A stretch of DNA of 45,097 nt from an uncultured Eubacteriales bacterium (GCA_900553545.1 USDP01000001.1:1-45097); one strand, 5' to 3'. Shown: positions 32,649 to 41,755, numbered from the stretch's first letter. The notes: generated from the letters alone by a model not told the origin. Translations and numbers: made by a program.

Positions 32649-33251
32649 TCACAGCGTCAAAAACTTCGTCACGATCAGCTCTACACACTCCGGAATGGAA
32701 AACCGGCTCGTGTCAAGACAGAGGTCGTGGAACTGCGGCGCGCCCCAGACCTGTCCGGTGTACGATTCATAGTATTTCTTCCGCTGCTTATCCATCTTCC
32801 GCACGAGCTGCACCGCCTGATTGTGCGACAGCCGCTCCTGCTCCATCTTCCGCGCCACGCGGTGCTCCTCCGGCGCGGAGATGAACACACGCAGCAGCCG
32901 CACGTCCTGCTCCCGCAGGACAAAGTCGGCGCAGCGCCCCACAAAGACACATTCCTCGCGCTTCGCCAGCCGGCGGATCTCGTGGCTTTGCAGCGCAAAC
33001 AGCACCTCAGACGTCGGCCGTCCGCGCAGCACGTGATAGTTCCCCTCGTGGACGGTCTGGAACAGGTAGGGGTTCGTCGCCTTCTCGTCCGCTGCGCTCA
33101 TTGCCTTCTCCGACAGCTCGCCGTATTCGCACGCGAGGCGGATCAGCTCGCGCTCATACACCTTGATCCCAAGCTGATTGGCGGTCTTGACGGCGATCTC
33201 GTGCCCGCCGCTGCCGAACTGCCGCCCAATGCAGATGATCCGGTTTGCCAT
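32649..33251 (-). CDS. Cytidylate kinase-like protein
   Basis: A 200-residue P-loop protein of the cytidylate-kinase-like group (PF13189-like). The N-terminal strand-loop RIICIGRQFGSGGHEIA is the nucleotide-binding motif, followed by KVYERELIRLA and CVFVGRCADFVLRE, DVRLLRVFISAPEEHRVARKM, and the C-terminal YYESYTGQVWGAPQFHDLCLDTSRF typical of this family. It is not the essential Cmk, and its substrate is unknown. I start at ATG 33251; the longer frame to 33404 overlaps the upstream gene and is Arg/Pro-rich nonsense. It starts 35 nt after the GLUG-protein stop, so it is probably the last gene of that operon. Confidence 0.85.
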   Translation of the reverse strand: MANRIICIGRQFGSGGHEIAVKTANQLGIKVYERELIRLACEYGELSEKAMSAADEKATNPYLFQTVHEGNYHVLRGRPTSEVLFALQSHEIRRLAKREECVFVGRCADFVLREQDVRLLRVFISAPEEHRVARKMEQERLSHNQAVQLVRKMDKQRKKYYESYTGQVWGAPQFHDLCLDTSRFSIPECVELIVTKFLTL

Positions 33252-33286
33252 GATGATATTCCTTCTCTCTTTCTGATTCTGATTGA

Positions 33287-36200
33287 TTACTGCAATGCGC
33301 TGAGGACTTGCTGCGTGACTGCGAATTCGCGTCCCGCCGGGGTAATGACGGCGCGGAATGAAACGTCCGTGTCCGTCAGCAGGAGGCGGAGCGTCCCGCC
33401 GCACGAGATCGTGATGCTGGACAAATCGTTCCCGTTCAGCACGATCTCAAGGTTTCCTTCGGTGAAATCAATGTCCAGAGATTCGATGTCCGGCGCGATC
33501 GCGTTCGCAGCGGCGGCCATGCCGTCCGCGTCCAGCGCGATGGTGTAGACCTCCTGCCCGCCGGGCTTTTCGGTGTGGCTGGCCGTGGCCGAAAAGAGGA
33601 GCTGCGCCGCTGCGTCGAGCAGATTCGCGGACTTTGCCCACGAATTTGTCCCGAGATCGACCGCGTTTCCAGAGGAATCAAGAATCTTTCCATCTGAAAC
33701 ATACAGTGTGACCGGACCCTTCTGGATGCCAGTGACGGTCATGCCGTCAATGCGCTGCCGCCCCAGGCCCAGCGTGGTGTCGAGGACGACGGGGCCACAG
33801 TCCGCCTTGAGGCGGAGATCTGCCGAGACGGCGTCCCCGCCAAATGTGGCCTGCCAGGCGCGGAGCAGCCGGAAAACGTCGTCAGTCAGGGTGATGTTTG
33901 CGGTGTTTTCCCCGGATTGCATGGCGGACAGTACCGCCTCCGGGATCTCTGCGTCCTCCGCCGCGCCGTGCCGGGGCGTGAGCGTCAGACTGAGGGCAGT
34001 GTTTGCCTCGTCGGAGAGCACGATCTCAAAGACGAGATTTTCCAGCGTCCTGTCCTGCTCGGCCAGCGACATGGAGACTTCCCGCAACGCGCCCGCTTCG
34101 TCCGCCATGGACGGAAGTAAAATTGCCGCGAGCTTCTGCGCATCTTCGCCGGAAATTGCGGCGGAATAGACGGTTTCGTCCCCGTTCTTTGACGTTTCCA
34201 GTTCAGCCGATCCGTACAGGGAAACGGACGCATCGAGCAGTGCCCCATAGTCGATCAGCCCGTTCGCGCCAAGAGCGCAGGCGCTGCCGTCCGCGAGATA
34301 GAGCGTGTCGTTCGCCAGATACAGCGACAGGCCGTCGCGCGTGAGGCGTGTGATGGACTGGCCGTCCGCGCTGGTGCGCAGAATGTCGACGCTCGTCTCC
34401 GAGGTGTCGCCGTTCGTGGTCAGCGCGGCGTCCGCCTGCATCACGAGTACATCCTGATTCGCGTAGTTTTTCAGCAGTTCATAGGCGTTCAGCCCGGTTT
34501 TGAGCTTCGAAGATCCGAAGAACGAGACCGCGGCCAGGATTGCCGCAATGACGATCACGGCGATGGGGATGATCCACCAGCGGAAGCGACGGTTCGGCTT
34601 GGCCGCCGTTCCGGCGGCCTCAGCTTTTGGGTGGGCGTCCTCTGCGGGTTCGGCGGGATCGTTCGGAGTTTCTGCGGTTTTTTGAGGCTCCTGCGGGATC
34701 TGCTGCGCCTTCAGTGCGGCAAGCTCGGCCTCCAGCTCGGCCAGCTTTTCCTCCGCCGATTTGGCGCGAGCCAGCAGCTCCGCGTTTTGGTCAGCGGGTA
34801 CGACAGCGGGCGGCTGCGGGTCGCTGCCGGCAGCGACAGCGGATACGCCAGCGGGGACGAGCGGGGCGTTCTGCGGCGCGCTGAGCGCCGCACGTTTCTG
34901 CTTCGATTTGCGCACGGCCTTCCGAATGAAGTGGATCATCAGGAAAATAATCAGCGCAAGCAGCAGCGGAATCGCCGCCCAAATCCACCAGACCGGCATG
35001 GTCGACACGGCGGCGATGCGTGCGCTGGCAGCCGGGATGGAGAAGACGGCATAGCTGCCGACGGTTTCAAACGGAACGGACTGCCAGACGCCGCCCTGCT
35101 CCACATAGATGCGCAGACGGCTCGTCTTGCCCTCAGGGGCGAGATAGCGGATGCGGTGCGGCGCGGGCGTCTCGCTCGAGACGCTGATGCTCCACTGCTC
35201 GATGAGATCCCAGTTGGCGGTCATCGGCGGGAGCTTCCCGGCCTCAACGCTCTCGAAATACGCCTGGATGCGGTTGGCTGCGTTCCCGGTGCGGACATGG
35301 AAAACCGACGGGGTGAGCGCCTCGGAAGACGCGCTGATGGAATCGCCCTCGCGATAGCTGCCCTCCGCAAGGAGCACCGCGCGGCCATCCTCGCGCACGG
35401 CGTCGGAAGCGAGTCCTGGGACGTAGGACGTGTAGACAGCGGTGACGGTGGTGTCGAAGCAAAGGTCGTTCAGCTCTGTGCGGTCCCACGCGGCGTAGGA
35501 GCCGTCCTGCTCCGGAATGGCGGGGAAGACGGACTCGTCAAACGAATCGCCATACGAGAAGCGGAGCTGCTTGAGCGTCTTGCCGCTTGCTACGAATTTC
35601 AGCGTGAACGTGCGCATGTCCTCTGGAAGAATGTCTTCTTCCAGAAGCGTTTGGAAATCGACTGGTTCGGCGCTGCTCGCAATGCTCTGATGATCCAGAC
35701 CTGCGAGCGCGGCGGAGACGAAGCGGTTGCCGGTGAACGTGCCGTCCGGCGCGCCGGAGATGGCGCCGGAATACTGCCCGCAGCCGGTGATATCCACAAG
35801 GCTGACGCAGGCGGCCACGGTGCTGCCCGAACCGTCGAGCGCTTCGGCCACGCCGGAGCCGGTGATGCCGCCGACATGGCTCTTGCCGGAGAGCGTACAC
35901 TTGGCATAGCTTTCGCGGACGCTTGCGCCGGTCAGGCCGGTCACGCCGCCGACGTAGGAGCCGGACGTGCTCTCCACGGGGCCGTAGTTTTCACAGGCTG
36001 TGATGAGGCCAAGATCCATCCGGCCGCAGATGCCGCCCACGTAAGACCGCTTGCCGGTGATCGCGCCGGTGTTGACGCAGTGCTGGAGCACCGCACGGTA
36101 GGTGTACTGGCGCTTATAGCTGCCGTCGAGATCGGACGAGACGTCGTCCTCGGGGTCGAGCGCGTACTCGAGCGCCATCGAACCGGCCACGCCGCCGGTG

Positions 36201-37963
36201 TTGATGTCGCCGGAGACGGCGGCTTCGTTCCGGCAGGCGGAGAGCTTGCCGAGCGTGATCTGGTCGACGTCGACTGCGGATGCGTCGGTGATGGTATTTT
36301 TCACGCCGGACTCCGCGTCGTTGACGGCGTCGAACAGCGTCGTGGAGATTTCATGGAACTTTTTGTTGATGGCCTTGATGTCGTTCGAGACGGTGCCGAC
36401 CGTGCCGGTGACGGCGTCGTTCAGAAGGTTGATCTGGCTCGAAACGCCGTTGACGGCGGAGGTGAAGCCGCCGAGATCGGGCGCGGCGACAAGCCCCGCC
36501 GCGGCGTCTGCCCGGCCCACGGCATCCAGGCCGCCGGAGGCCGTGCCGGAATGATCGACGTCGAGCTTGCCGGGATCGATGGTCACGGAGCCGGAGCCGG
36601 TCGTGATGTCGACGGTGACGCCGCCGTCATCCTTCGGCGTGACGTCGATGCTTCCGCCCTCGCCGGGCGTGACGGAGGCCGTGGTGTCGCCGGGCGTGGC
36701 GGTGGTGGTGGAGCTGGAGGATGCGCCGCCGGTGACATTGCCGGAGCCGGTGACGTTTGCCTTGCCGTCGACATTGACGCGGATGCTGCCCGCCTCTTCG
36801 ACGGCGGTGTCGACATAGCCGGAGAGCGTGTTCAGCCGGGAGGCGACGCCGCCCGCGCTGCCCTCCGCGTCGGATGCGGCCTTGTCGACGAGGTCGCTCA
36901 GCTCGTTCAGCTGGGTCTGGAGCTTTTTCGTGGTCTTGTCATTGAGCTGCATCTCGATGTACGGCTCGACCTGACCGGCCACGCCGCCGACGTCCTTGCG
37001 GCCATTGACCGCGCCGGTGTTGACGCAGTCGACAAGCTGGCCGCACGTGCGGCCCACGATGCCGCCGGTGTTGTAGCCGATGTGCGGATAACCGATGGTG
37101 GCGGTATTGCGTGCGGCGGAGATCGTCCCCGCGTTGTAGCCCGCGACGCCGCCGGTGTCGGTGGCGATGTTGGCGGTGGACAGCTCGGAGAGCTTCGTGA
37201 GGTCGAGAGAGAAGGTGAGGTCGAGATCGGAGAGGTCAATGCCCGGATCGACGCTCTCGATGTTGACGTAGGCCGCGTTTTCGCAGTCTTCGATCACGCC
37301 AAGGTTGCAGCCCACGAGTCCGCCGGTGCGGTTCTCACCGTCGACGGTGCCGCCCGTGCGGCAGCCGCGGAGCACGCCGCTGGCCTTGTTTTCGCCGACG
37401 AGTCCGCCGGTGGCCCAGCCGCCGGAGACCGTGCCGGTGAAGGAGCAGTTTTCAATCGTGCCGTAGTTCTCGCCGACGAGACCGCCGGTCGAGACGGGGT
37501 CGCCCGCCGGGGCGACGCTGCCCTCGATGTGCAGATTTTCCACGCGGCCCGTGGGCTGGAGCGTGCAGATCAGGCCCGCCGGGGAGAGCGCGTCCGTGAT
37601 GGCAAGGCCGCGGATCGTGTGGCCCTGACCGTCGAACGTGCCGCCGAACGTGGCGATGGGGGAGAAGGTCAGTCCTGTGAGGTCGAGATCGGCCTCAAGC
37701 ACGACGTGTTTCTCCCGTGACCAGGCGTCGAGCGTGCAGCTCGCCGCGAGGGCGATCAAATCGTCCTCGGTGGAAATGGAGATGATCTCCATCTCGGTCT
37801 CTTCGGCCTTCGGGGCGGTGGCTTCCGTGGTTTCGGCGGCTTCGGTGTCCGCTGCTTCGTCCTCCGCCGCGCCGAGGACGGGCAGGATCGTAAAGCTCAC
37901 GAGCGTGAGCGCCGCGAGCAGCGCCGCAAGCAGGCGGCGGAGCGGGTTATTTTGTTTCATCAT
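33287..37963 (-). CDS. Giant GLUG-repeat membrane protein with duplicated C-terminal extracellular domain
   Basis: 1,558 residues. Signal peptide 1-31. Residues about 60-340 and 590-770 hold GLUG-type repeats (TGGLVGENYGTIENC, TGGLVGCNLGVIEDC, YVGGVTGLTGASVRESY) that form beta-solenoid-like surfaces. Between them lie coiled-coil helices and a Ser/Thr/Gly-rich low-complexity stretch. Around 790-870 is an InlB/Flg_new-like segment (YGDSFDESVFPAIPEQDGSYAAW). TM1 is about 988-1009. A cytoplasmic Pro/Ala linker with a coiled coil (AEEKLAELEAELAALKAQQ) leads to TM2 about 1127-1147, and two similar beta-rich domains follow to the end. ATG 37963 has GAGGAGG 6 nt upstream and lies inside the end of the MMPL gene, so the two are coupled. 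Function unknown; it is probably the partner of the exporter. Confidence 0.75.
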   Translation of the reverse strand: MMKQNNPLRRLLAALLAALTLVSFTILPVLGAAEDEAADTEAAETTEATAPKAEETEMEIISISTEDDLIALAASCTLDAWSREKHVVLEADLDLTGLTFSPIATFGGTFDGQGHTIRGLAITDALSPAGLICTLQPTGRVENLHIEGSVAPAGDPVSTGGLVGENYGTIENCSFTGTVSGGWATGGLVGENKASGVLRGCRTGGTVDGENRTGGLVGCNLGVIEDCENAAYVNIESVDPGIDLSDLDLTFSLDLTKLSELSTANIATDTGGVAGYNAGTISAARNTATIGYPHIGYNTGGIVGRTCGQLVDCVNTGAVNGRKDVGGVAGQVEPYIEMQLNDKTTKKLQTQLNELSDLVDKAASDAEGSAGGVASRLNTLSGYVDTAVEEAGSIRVNVDGKANVTGSGNVTGGASSSSTTTATPGDTTASVTPGEGGSIDVTPKDDGGVTVDITTGSGSVTIDPGKLDVDHSGTASGGLDAVGRADAAAGLVAAPDLGGFTSAVNGVSSQINLLNDAVTGTVGTVSNDIKAINKKFHEISTTLFDAVNDAESGVKNTITDASAVDVDQITLGKLSACRNEAAVSGDINTGGVAGSMALEYALDPEDDVSSDLDGSYKRQYTYRAVLQHCVNTGAITGKRSYVGGICGRMDLGLITACENYGPVESTSGSYVGGVTGLTGASVRESYAKCTLSGKSHVGGITGSGVAEALDGSGSTVAACVSLVDITGCGQYSGAISGAPDGTFTGNRFVSAALAGLDHQSIASSAEPVDFQTLLEEDILPEDMRTFTLKFVASGKTLKQLRFSYGDSFDESVFPAIPEQDGSYAAWDRTELNDLCFDTTVTAVYTSYVPGLASDAVREDGRAVLLAEGSYREGDSISASSEALTPSVFHVRTGNAANRIQAYFESVEAGKLPPMTANWDLIEQWSISVSSETPAPHRIRYLAPEGKTSRLRIYVEQGGVWQSVPFETVGSYAVFSIPAASARIAAVSTMPVWWIWAAIPLLLALIIFLMIHFIRKAVRKSKQKRAALSAPQNAPLVPAGVSAVAAGSDPQPPAVVPADQNAELLARAKSAEEKLAELEAELAALKAQQIPQEPQKTAETPNDPAEPAEDAHPKAEAAGTAAKPNRRFRWWIIPIAVIVIAAILAAVSFFGSSKLKTGLNAYELLKNYANQDVLVMQADAALTTNGDTSETSVDILRTSADGQSITRLTRDGLSLYLANDTLYLADGSACALGANGLIDYGALLDASVSLYGSAELETSKNGDETVYSAAISGEDAQKLAAILLPSMADEAGALREVSMSLAEQDRTLENLVFEIVLSDEANTALSLTLTPRHGAAEDAEIPEAVLSAMQSGENTANITLTDDVFRLLRAWQATFGGDAVSADLRLKADCGPVVLDTTLGLGRQRIDGMTVTGIQKGPVTLYVSDGKILDSSGNAVDLGTNSWAKSANLLDAAAQLLFSATASHTEKPGGQEVYTIALDADGMAAAANAIAPDIESLDIDFTEGNLEIVLNGNDLSSITISCGGTLRLLLTDTDVSFRAVITPAGREFAVTQQVLSALQ

Positions 37964-40403
37964 CGTCCGCCTCCTCATCATTTGCTGAACCGGATACCAG
38001 ATTGAGATCGATGTCGCCCTCGACGACGGCGTGTACCGCGCCGCGGATCGTGCCGTTGATGCGGCCGGACACCATGCCGTTGACATAGGTGCGGCCATTG
38101 GCGGTTTTATGTCCGCCGACCGCGACGGACGGCACGGAGAAGGACGTCTTGTCGACGATGCCGCTGCCGATGAGCAGGATCTGCGGCAGGACGAACATGA
38201 CGAGGAACATCGAGATGACTGTGCCCCGCCCGAGGCTCTCGCCGATGCCGGCGATGACCGGCTCGGACGTCATGCTGCCGATCAAAAAGCCGCAGATGGA
38301 GAGGATGGAGCCGGAGGTCAGGATCGTCGGGAAGGCAAAGTTCAGCGTCTCGACGATGGCGTCGCGGTGGTGCATCTTGCCCTTCAGCTCCTGATAGCGC
38401 GTGGCGATGACGATGGCATAGTCGATGTTCGCGCCCATCTGGATGGAGCTGACGATCAGATAGCCGAGGAAGAACAGGTATTTGCCCGTGATCGTCGGGA
38501 TGGAGAAGTTGATCCAGATACTGCCCTGAATGACGAGGATCAGCAGCAGCGGCATGCCCGCGGATTTGAACGTGAACAGCAGGACGACGAGCACGATGAG
38601 CACCGAGACGATGCTGACGACCGTGTTGTCGACGGCGAAGGACTTTTCAAAGTCGTATTCGTTCGTGCTGTTGCCCGCGATGTAGACCGGACCGTCTGGA
38701 TAATATTTCTCAGCGATCTCGTGCATGAGGTCGGTGAACTGATACGTCTCGTCGCCGCTGACGGGCAGGTTCAGATAGACGAGCATCCGGCTGAAGTCCT
38801 CACTCTGGAGCTGGTTCTTCGCGCTGGTCATCTGCACCTTTGCGTCGTTCAGCGTTGCGGTCTGCTCGTCCGAGAGCGTGACGAGGCCGGAATCGATCTG
38901 ATCGCAGGCGTAGAGCAGAATGTCGATGAGCGGGACTTGATAATTGGAGAGGTTCCCGGCCAGCTGGCCATAATTCTCCTGATTGGCGGCATAGGCCGCG
39001 TAGACCACCTCGGCCACCTCATAGTCCAGCCCGGCCAGCTCTGCGAACTGCCGCGGCGTGAGCTTGTCGGCGAGCATATAGCCGTCCATGGCCTCAATGT
39101 TCGTCAGGCCCATCGAGGAATCCACCTCGTCATAAGTGGAAAGCTCTTCGAGGATGGCGCGTTCCTTGTCATAATCCCCGGCGGGCACGACGAGGGCGAC
39201 CATGTTCGTGGAGGGGAAGGTGTCCTCGATCATGTTCTCCGCGATCTGCGTCTCGTTGAGCTTCGGCGTGGTGAGCAGGCTGTAACCGTAGGCATACGGG
39301 CAGTCCGACGAGAGCTTGAAGCCGAACACGACGAAGATCAGGAAGATGGCGGGCACAAAGAAGCGCGTTGCATAGTCGTATTTGCCGATGAAGGAGACCT
39401 TCGGGACGAAGCTGCGGTGCGCGGTGCGGTCGATGAGCGGGCCGAAGAGCATCAGCAGCCCCGGCATCACGAGGAACGCCGACAGCAGCGCGAAGGCGAT
39501 GGACTTAATGAGGCAGATGGCCATGTCCGGGCCGAGCTTGAACTGCATGAACAGCATCGCAACCATGCCGCCGACCGTGGTGAGGCAGCTCGCGCCGATC
39601 TCCGGGATGGACTTGCTGAGCGCGGCGATGACCGCCTCGCGGATGGGGAAGAGGCGGTGCTCTTCCTTGAAGTGGTTGCAGAAGATGATCGCGTAGTCGA
39701 TGGAGAGGGCAAGCTGTAAGATGCTCGTGACGGAGTTGGACACGAAGGAGATCTTGCCGAGCAGATAGTTCGTGCCCTGATTGACGACGAGCGCGACCAC
39801 GAACGTCAAAATCAGAACGGGGACTTCGCCATATGTCTCGGACGTGAGCAGCAGCACCACGACGATGACGACGGCAACATAGATCATGATGATGTTGATC
39901 TCATGGTCGATCGTCTCTTCCTGCGTGTTGCCGAGGTCGGTGGAGACGTAGACGTCATAGGACGCAAGCGCCTCCTTCACGGCGTCGAGGCTCGTAAGGC
40001 AGGCGTCGTCGTCCTCGGAATAGTCGAAGGTGACGGAATAGAGGGCGGAGAGGTTTTTATAATGATCCTCTGTCTCGTCATAGTCGACCATCTGGACGCC
40101 GCGGATGGACTTGATCGTGTCGTTCAGCGCGTTGGCTTCGTCCAGCGTGATGTTTGCGACCATGATCTTCGCCGTGCCGTAGGTGATGAACTGTTCGTCC
40201 ATGACGTTCAGCGCCTGCTTTGTTTCGGAATCCTCCGGCAGGTAGTAGGTGAGGTCGCTCTCGACCTCGACCCAGTTGCGCGAGAAGGCCGAGAAGATCA
40301 GCAGGATGATGGTGATGAGGAAGATGAGGCTGCGTTTGTCAACGATGAAGGCCGACACCTTCTCCATAAAGGAAGCGCCGGAGCCTTCGGCAGTCTGATT
40401 CAT
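37947..40403 (-). CDS. MMPL/RND-superfamily exporter
   Basis: 818 residues with the two-fold MMPL layout: TM1 (about 26-42), large extracellular loop (43-168), TM2-6 (169-325), TM7 (348-364), second loop (365-590), TM8-12 (592-750). Both halves carry the proton-relay type motif (SIDYAIIF, D236; NIDYAIVIATRY, D661). MMPL proteins export lipids, siderophores or other hydrophobic compounds; the substrate here is unknown. The cytosolic tail (about 770-800) has a tetrapeptide-like pattern (YVNG MVSG RING TIRG) unusual for this family. GGAGG lies 8 nt before the ATG. Its stop overlaps the start of the GLUG-protein gene, and DUF308 lies 38 nt upstream. Confidence 0.9.
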   Translation of the reverse strand: MNQTAEGSGASFMEKVSAFIVDKRSLIFLITIILLIFSAFSRNWVEVESDLTYYLPEDSETKQALNVMDEQFITYGTAKIMVANITLDEANALNDTIKSIRGVQMVDYDETEDHYKNLSALYSVTFDYSEDDDACLTSLDAVKEALASYDVYVSTDLGNTQEETIDHEINIIMIYVAVVIVVVLLLTSETYGEVPVLILTFVVALVVNQGTNYLLGKISFVSNSVTSILQLALSIDYAIIFCNHFKEEHRLFPIREAVIAALSKSIPEIGASCLTTVGGMVAMLFMQFKLGPDMAICLIKSIAFALLSAFLVMPGLLMLFGPLIDRTAHRSFVPKVSFIGKYDYATRFFVPAIFLIFVVFGFKLSSDCPYAYGYSLLTTPKLNETQIAENMIEDTFPSTNMVALVVPAGDYDKERAILEELSTYDEVDSSMGLTNIEAMDGYMLADKLTPRQFAELAGLDYEVAEVVYAAYAANQENYGQLAGNLSNYQVPLIDILLYACDQIDSGLVTLSDEQTATLNDAKVQMTSAKNQLQSEDFSRMLVYLNLPVSGDETYQFTDLMHEIAEKYYPDGPVYIAGNSTNEYDFEKSFAVDNTVVSIVSVLIVLVVLLFTFKSAGMPLLLILVIQGSIWINFSIPTITGKYLFFLGYLIVSSIQMGANIDYAIVIATRYQELKGKMHHRDAIVETLNFAFPTILTSGSILSICGFLIGSMTSEPVIAGIGESLGRGTVISMFLVMFVLPQILLIGSGIVDKTSFSVPSVAVGGHKTANGRTYVNGMVSGRINGTIRGAVHAVVEGDIDLNLVSGSANDEEADDDETK

Positions 40404-40441
40404 AGGAAGATCCTCCTTTCAAGGCTGGGTTGTGCGTGGGG

Positions 40442-41029
40442 TCAGTCGTCGACCAGTTCATAATCCTCGCCGTCGTCTCCGGGACGGGCGGCGCGGATCA
40501 CGCGGACGGCGGCGAGAATGGTGCTGATGTTCATCACGCCGTCGACCATCAGCGAGATGCCGAGCAGCTGCGTGAGAACCTGCGTGCCCTCGCTGGGATG
40601 GAACAGCAGGACGACGCCGAGAATGGCCGTCGCGATGGCGGAGACGAGGATGAGCCACCACGCGCGGATGCCGAACGGCCGCGCATCGAGCGCGATGCGC
40701 ACACGGGTCAGCCCGTCGGCCAGCAGCATCAGTCCGAACACAATGCCAAAGAAGGCCATCGTGTGCGCCGGACGGAGAAGCAGCAGCAGACCCAGCGCCA
40801 GATAGAGGATGCCGAAGACGAGATCAGACTCGAAGACGAGCTGGTAGGGGTCTTTGGAGAAGAAGCCCGCGAGCTTGACTGCGCCGAACACCAGAAACAG
40901 GATGCCGAGCAGCACAGCAAGAATGGGGTAGAAGGTGTCGGAAAAGAACGCCAGCCCCACGCCAGCCAGGATCAGCAGCGCGGAGAGGAGGAGATAGCCG
41001 GTTTTTGCGATTTTCAACAGAGAACGCAT
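40442..41029 (-). CDS. DUF308 (HdeD-like) membrane protein
   Basis: A 195-residue protein with about six short membrane helices and the repeated pattern of DUF308 (GYLLLSALLILAGVGLAF, YPILAVLLGILFLVFGAVKLAGFF, GLMLLADGLTRVRIALDARPFG, LTQLLGISLMVDGVMNI). The tail is acidic (DDGEDYELVDD). HdeD relatives are linked to acid or envelope stress, with no known biochemical activity. GGAGG lies 8 nt before the ATG. It is the first gene of the operon with the exporter and the giant GLUG protein and is divergent from a TetR regulator. Confidence 0.85.
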   Translation of the reverse strand: MRSLLKIAKTGYLLLSALLILAGVGLAFFSDTFYPILAVLLGILFLVFGAVKLAGFFSKDPYQLVFESDLVFGILYLALGLLLLLRPAHTMAFFGIVFGLMLLADGLTRVRIALDARPFGIRAWWLILVSAIATAILGVVLLFHPSEGTQVLTQLLGISLMVDGVMNISTILAAVRVIRAARPGDDGEDYELVDD

Positions 41030-41070
41030 AGAAATTGCCTCCAGTCAGATCGGATTATCATTGTGGCAAC

Positions 41071-41076
41071 AGTATA
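41071..41076 (-). promoter_or_regulatory. Extended -10 element of the DUF308-MMPL operon
   Basis: On the minus strand TGCTATACT gives a TGN-extended -10 (TATACT at 41076-41071), 41 nt before the DUF308 start. The -35 region is poor (TTCTCC), which suits regulation by the divergent TetR protein. Confidence 0.5.
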
Positions 41077-41166
41077 GCACAAAGGGCGGAAAAGGAGAAG
41101 TGGTCAAATGCCGAAAATTGTGGCGCGTCCGGCCGCTTTTCCTTTGCGCTTTTACGGGAAATATGC

Positions 41167-41172
41167 TAAACT
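41167..41172 (+). promoter_or_regulatory. Extended -10 element of the tetR-type gene
   Basis: TGCTAAACT provides a TGN-extended -10 (TAAACT), 22 nt before the ATG. GGAAAAG (41089) and CTTTTCC (41136) between the two promoters are inverted and could be operator halves, but this is weak. Confidence 0.4.
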
Positions 41173-41194
41173 GAGGGAGAAATGAGGTGAGCGC

Positions 41195-41755
41195 ATGGCG
41201 GGTTCGACGCAGCGGGTCATCCGGAAGACGTTTATGGAGCTTCTGGAGGAGCGGCCCCTGAATGAGATCACGGTAAAGCTGATCGTGGAGCGGTGCGGCA
41301 TCAACCGGAAAACGTTCTATAACCACTATCGCGACATCCCCGATCTGATGGAGAAGATCCTGACCGACGAGGTGGACGCGATCATGGCGCGGTATACGCA
41401 GGTGGATTCCATCGAAGAGTGTTTGGGCCACGCGATCGAGTTTGCCTTGCAGCATAAGCGCGCCGCCCTGCACATCTACCGCTCGGTCGGGCGGGACGTC
41501 TACGTGGAGAGCACGCTGAAGCTCTGCGACTATCTGGTGCGGACGTATCTGGCGAAGGTCGACGGCGCGGCGGAGATGGACGCGGAGGATTATGAAATTC
41601 TCGTGCGGCTGTATCGTGGGCAGCTGTTCGGCCTGATTACGGAGTGGATGATGCAGGGGATGCAGAGTGATATTTTGCAGAATTTTCACCGCGCCTGCGC
41701 GCTGCGCAGCGGCATGACGGAAGAGCTGATCCGCCGCGCCAATCTCCGCCCCTAG
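41195..41755 (+). CDS. TetR/AcrR-family transcriptional regulator
   Basis: A 186-residue regulator. The N-terminal HTH is typical (TFMELLEERPLNEITVKLIVERCGINRKTFYNHYRDIPDLMEKIL), with the FYNHY signature at the end of the recognition helix region. The C-terminal helical domain is divergent, as usual in the family, and would bind an effector. GAGGTGA lies just before the ATG. Its divergent position, 165 nt from the DUF308 start, makes it the probable repressor of the DUF308-MMPL-GLUG operon, a frequent arrangement for RND/MMPL exporters. Confidence 0.9.
   Translation: MAGSTQRVIRKTFMELLEERPLNEITVKLIVERCGINRKTFYNHYRDIPDLMEKILTDEVDAIMARYTQVDSIEECLGHAIEFALQHKRAALHIYRSVGRDVYVESTLKLCDYLVRTYLAKVDGAAEMDAEDYEILVRLYRGQLFGLITEWMMQGMQSDILQNFHRACALRSGMTEELIRRANLRP

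Noticed and set aside
34631..37720. 1,029-codon plus-strand frame opposite the giant GLUG protein.
   Set aside because: Gly/Asp/Ala-rich shadow without domains; the minus-strand gene has a signal peptide, ribosome-binding site and repeats.
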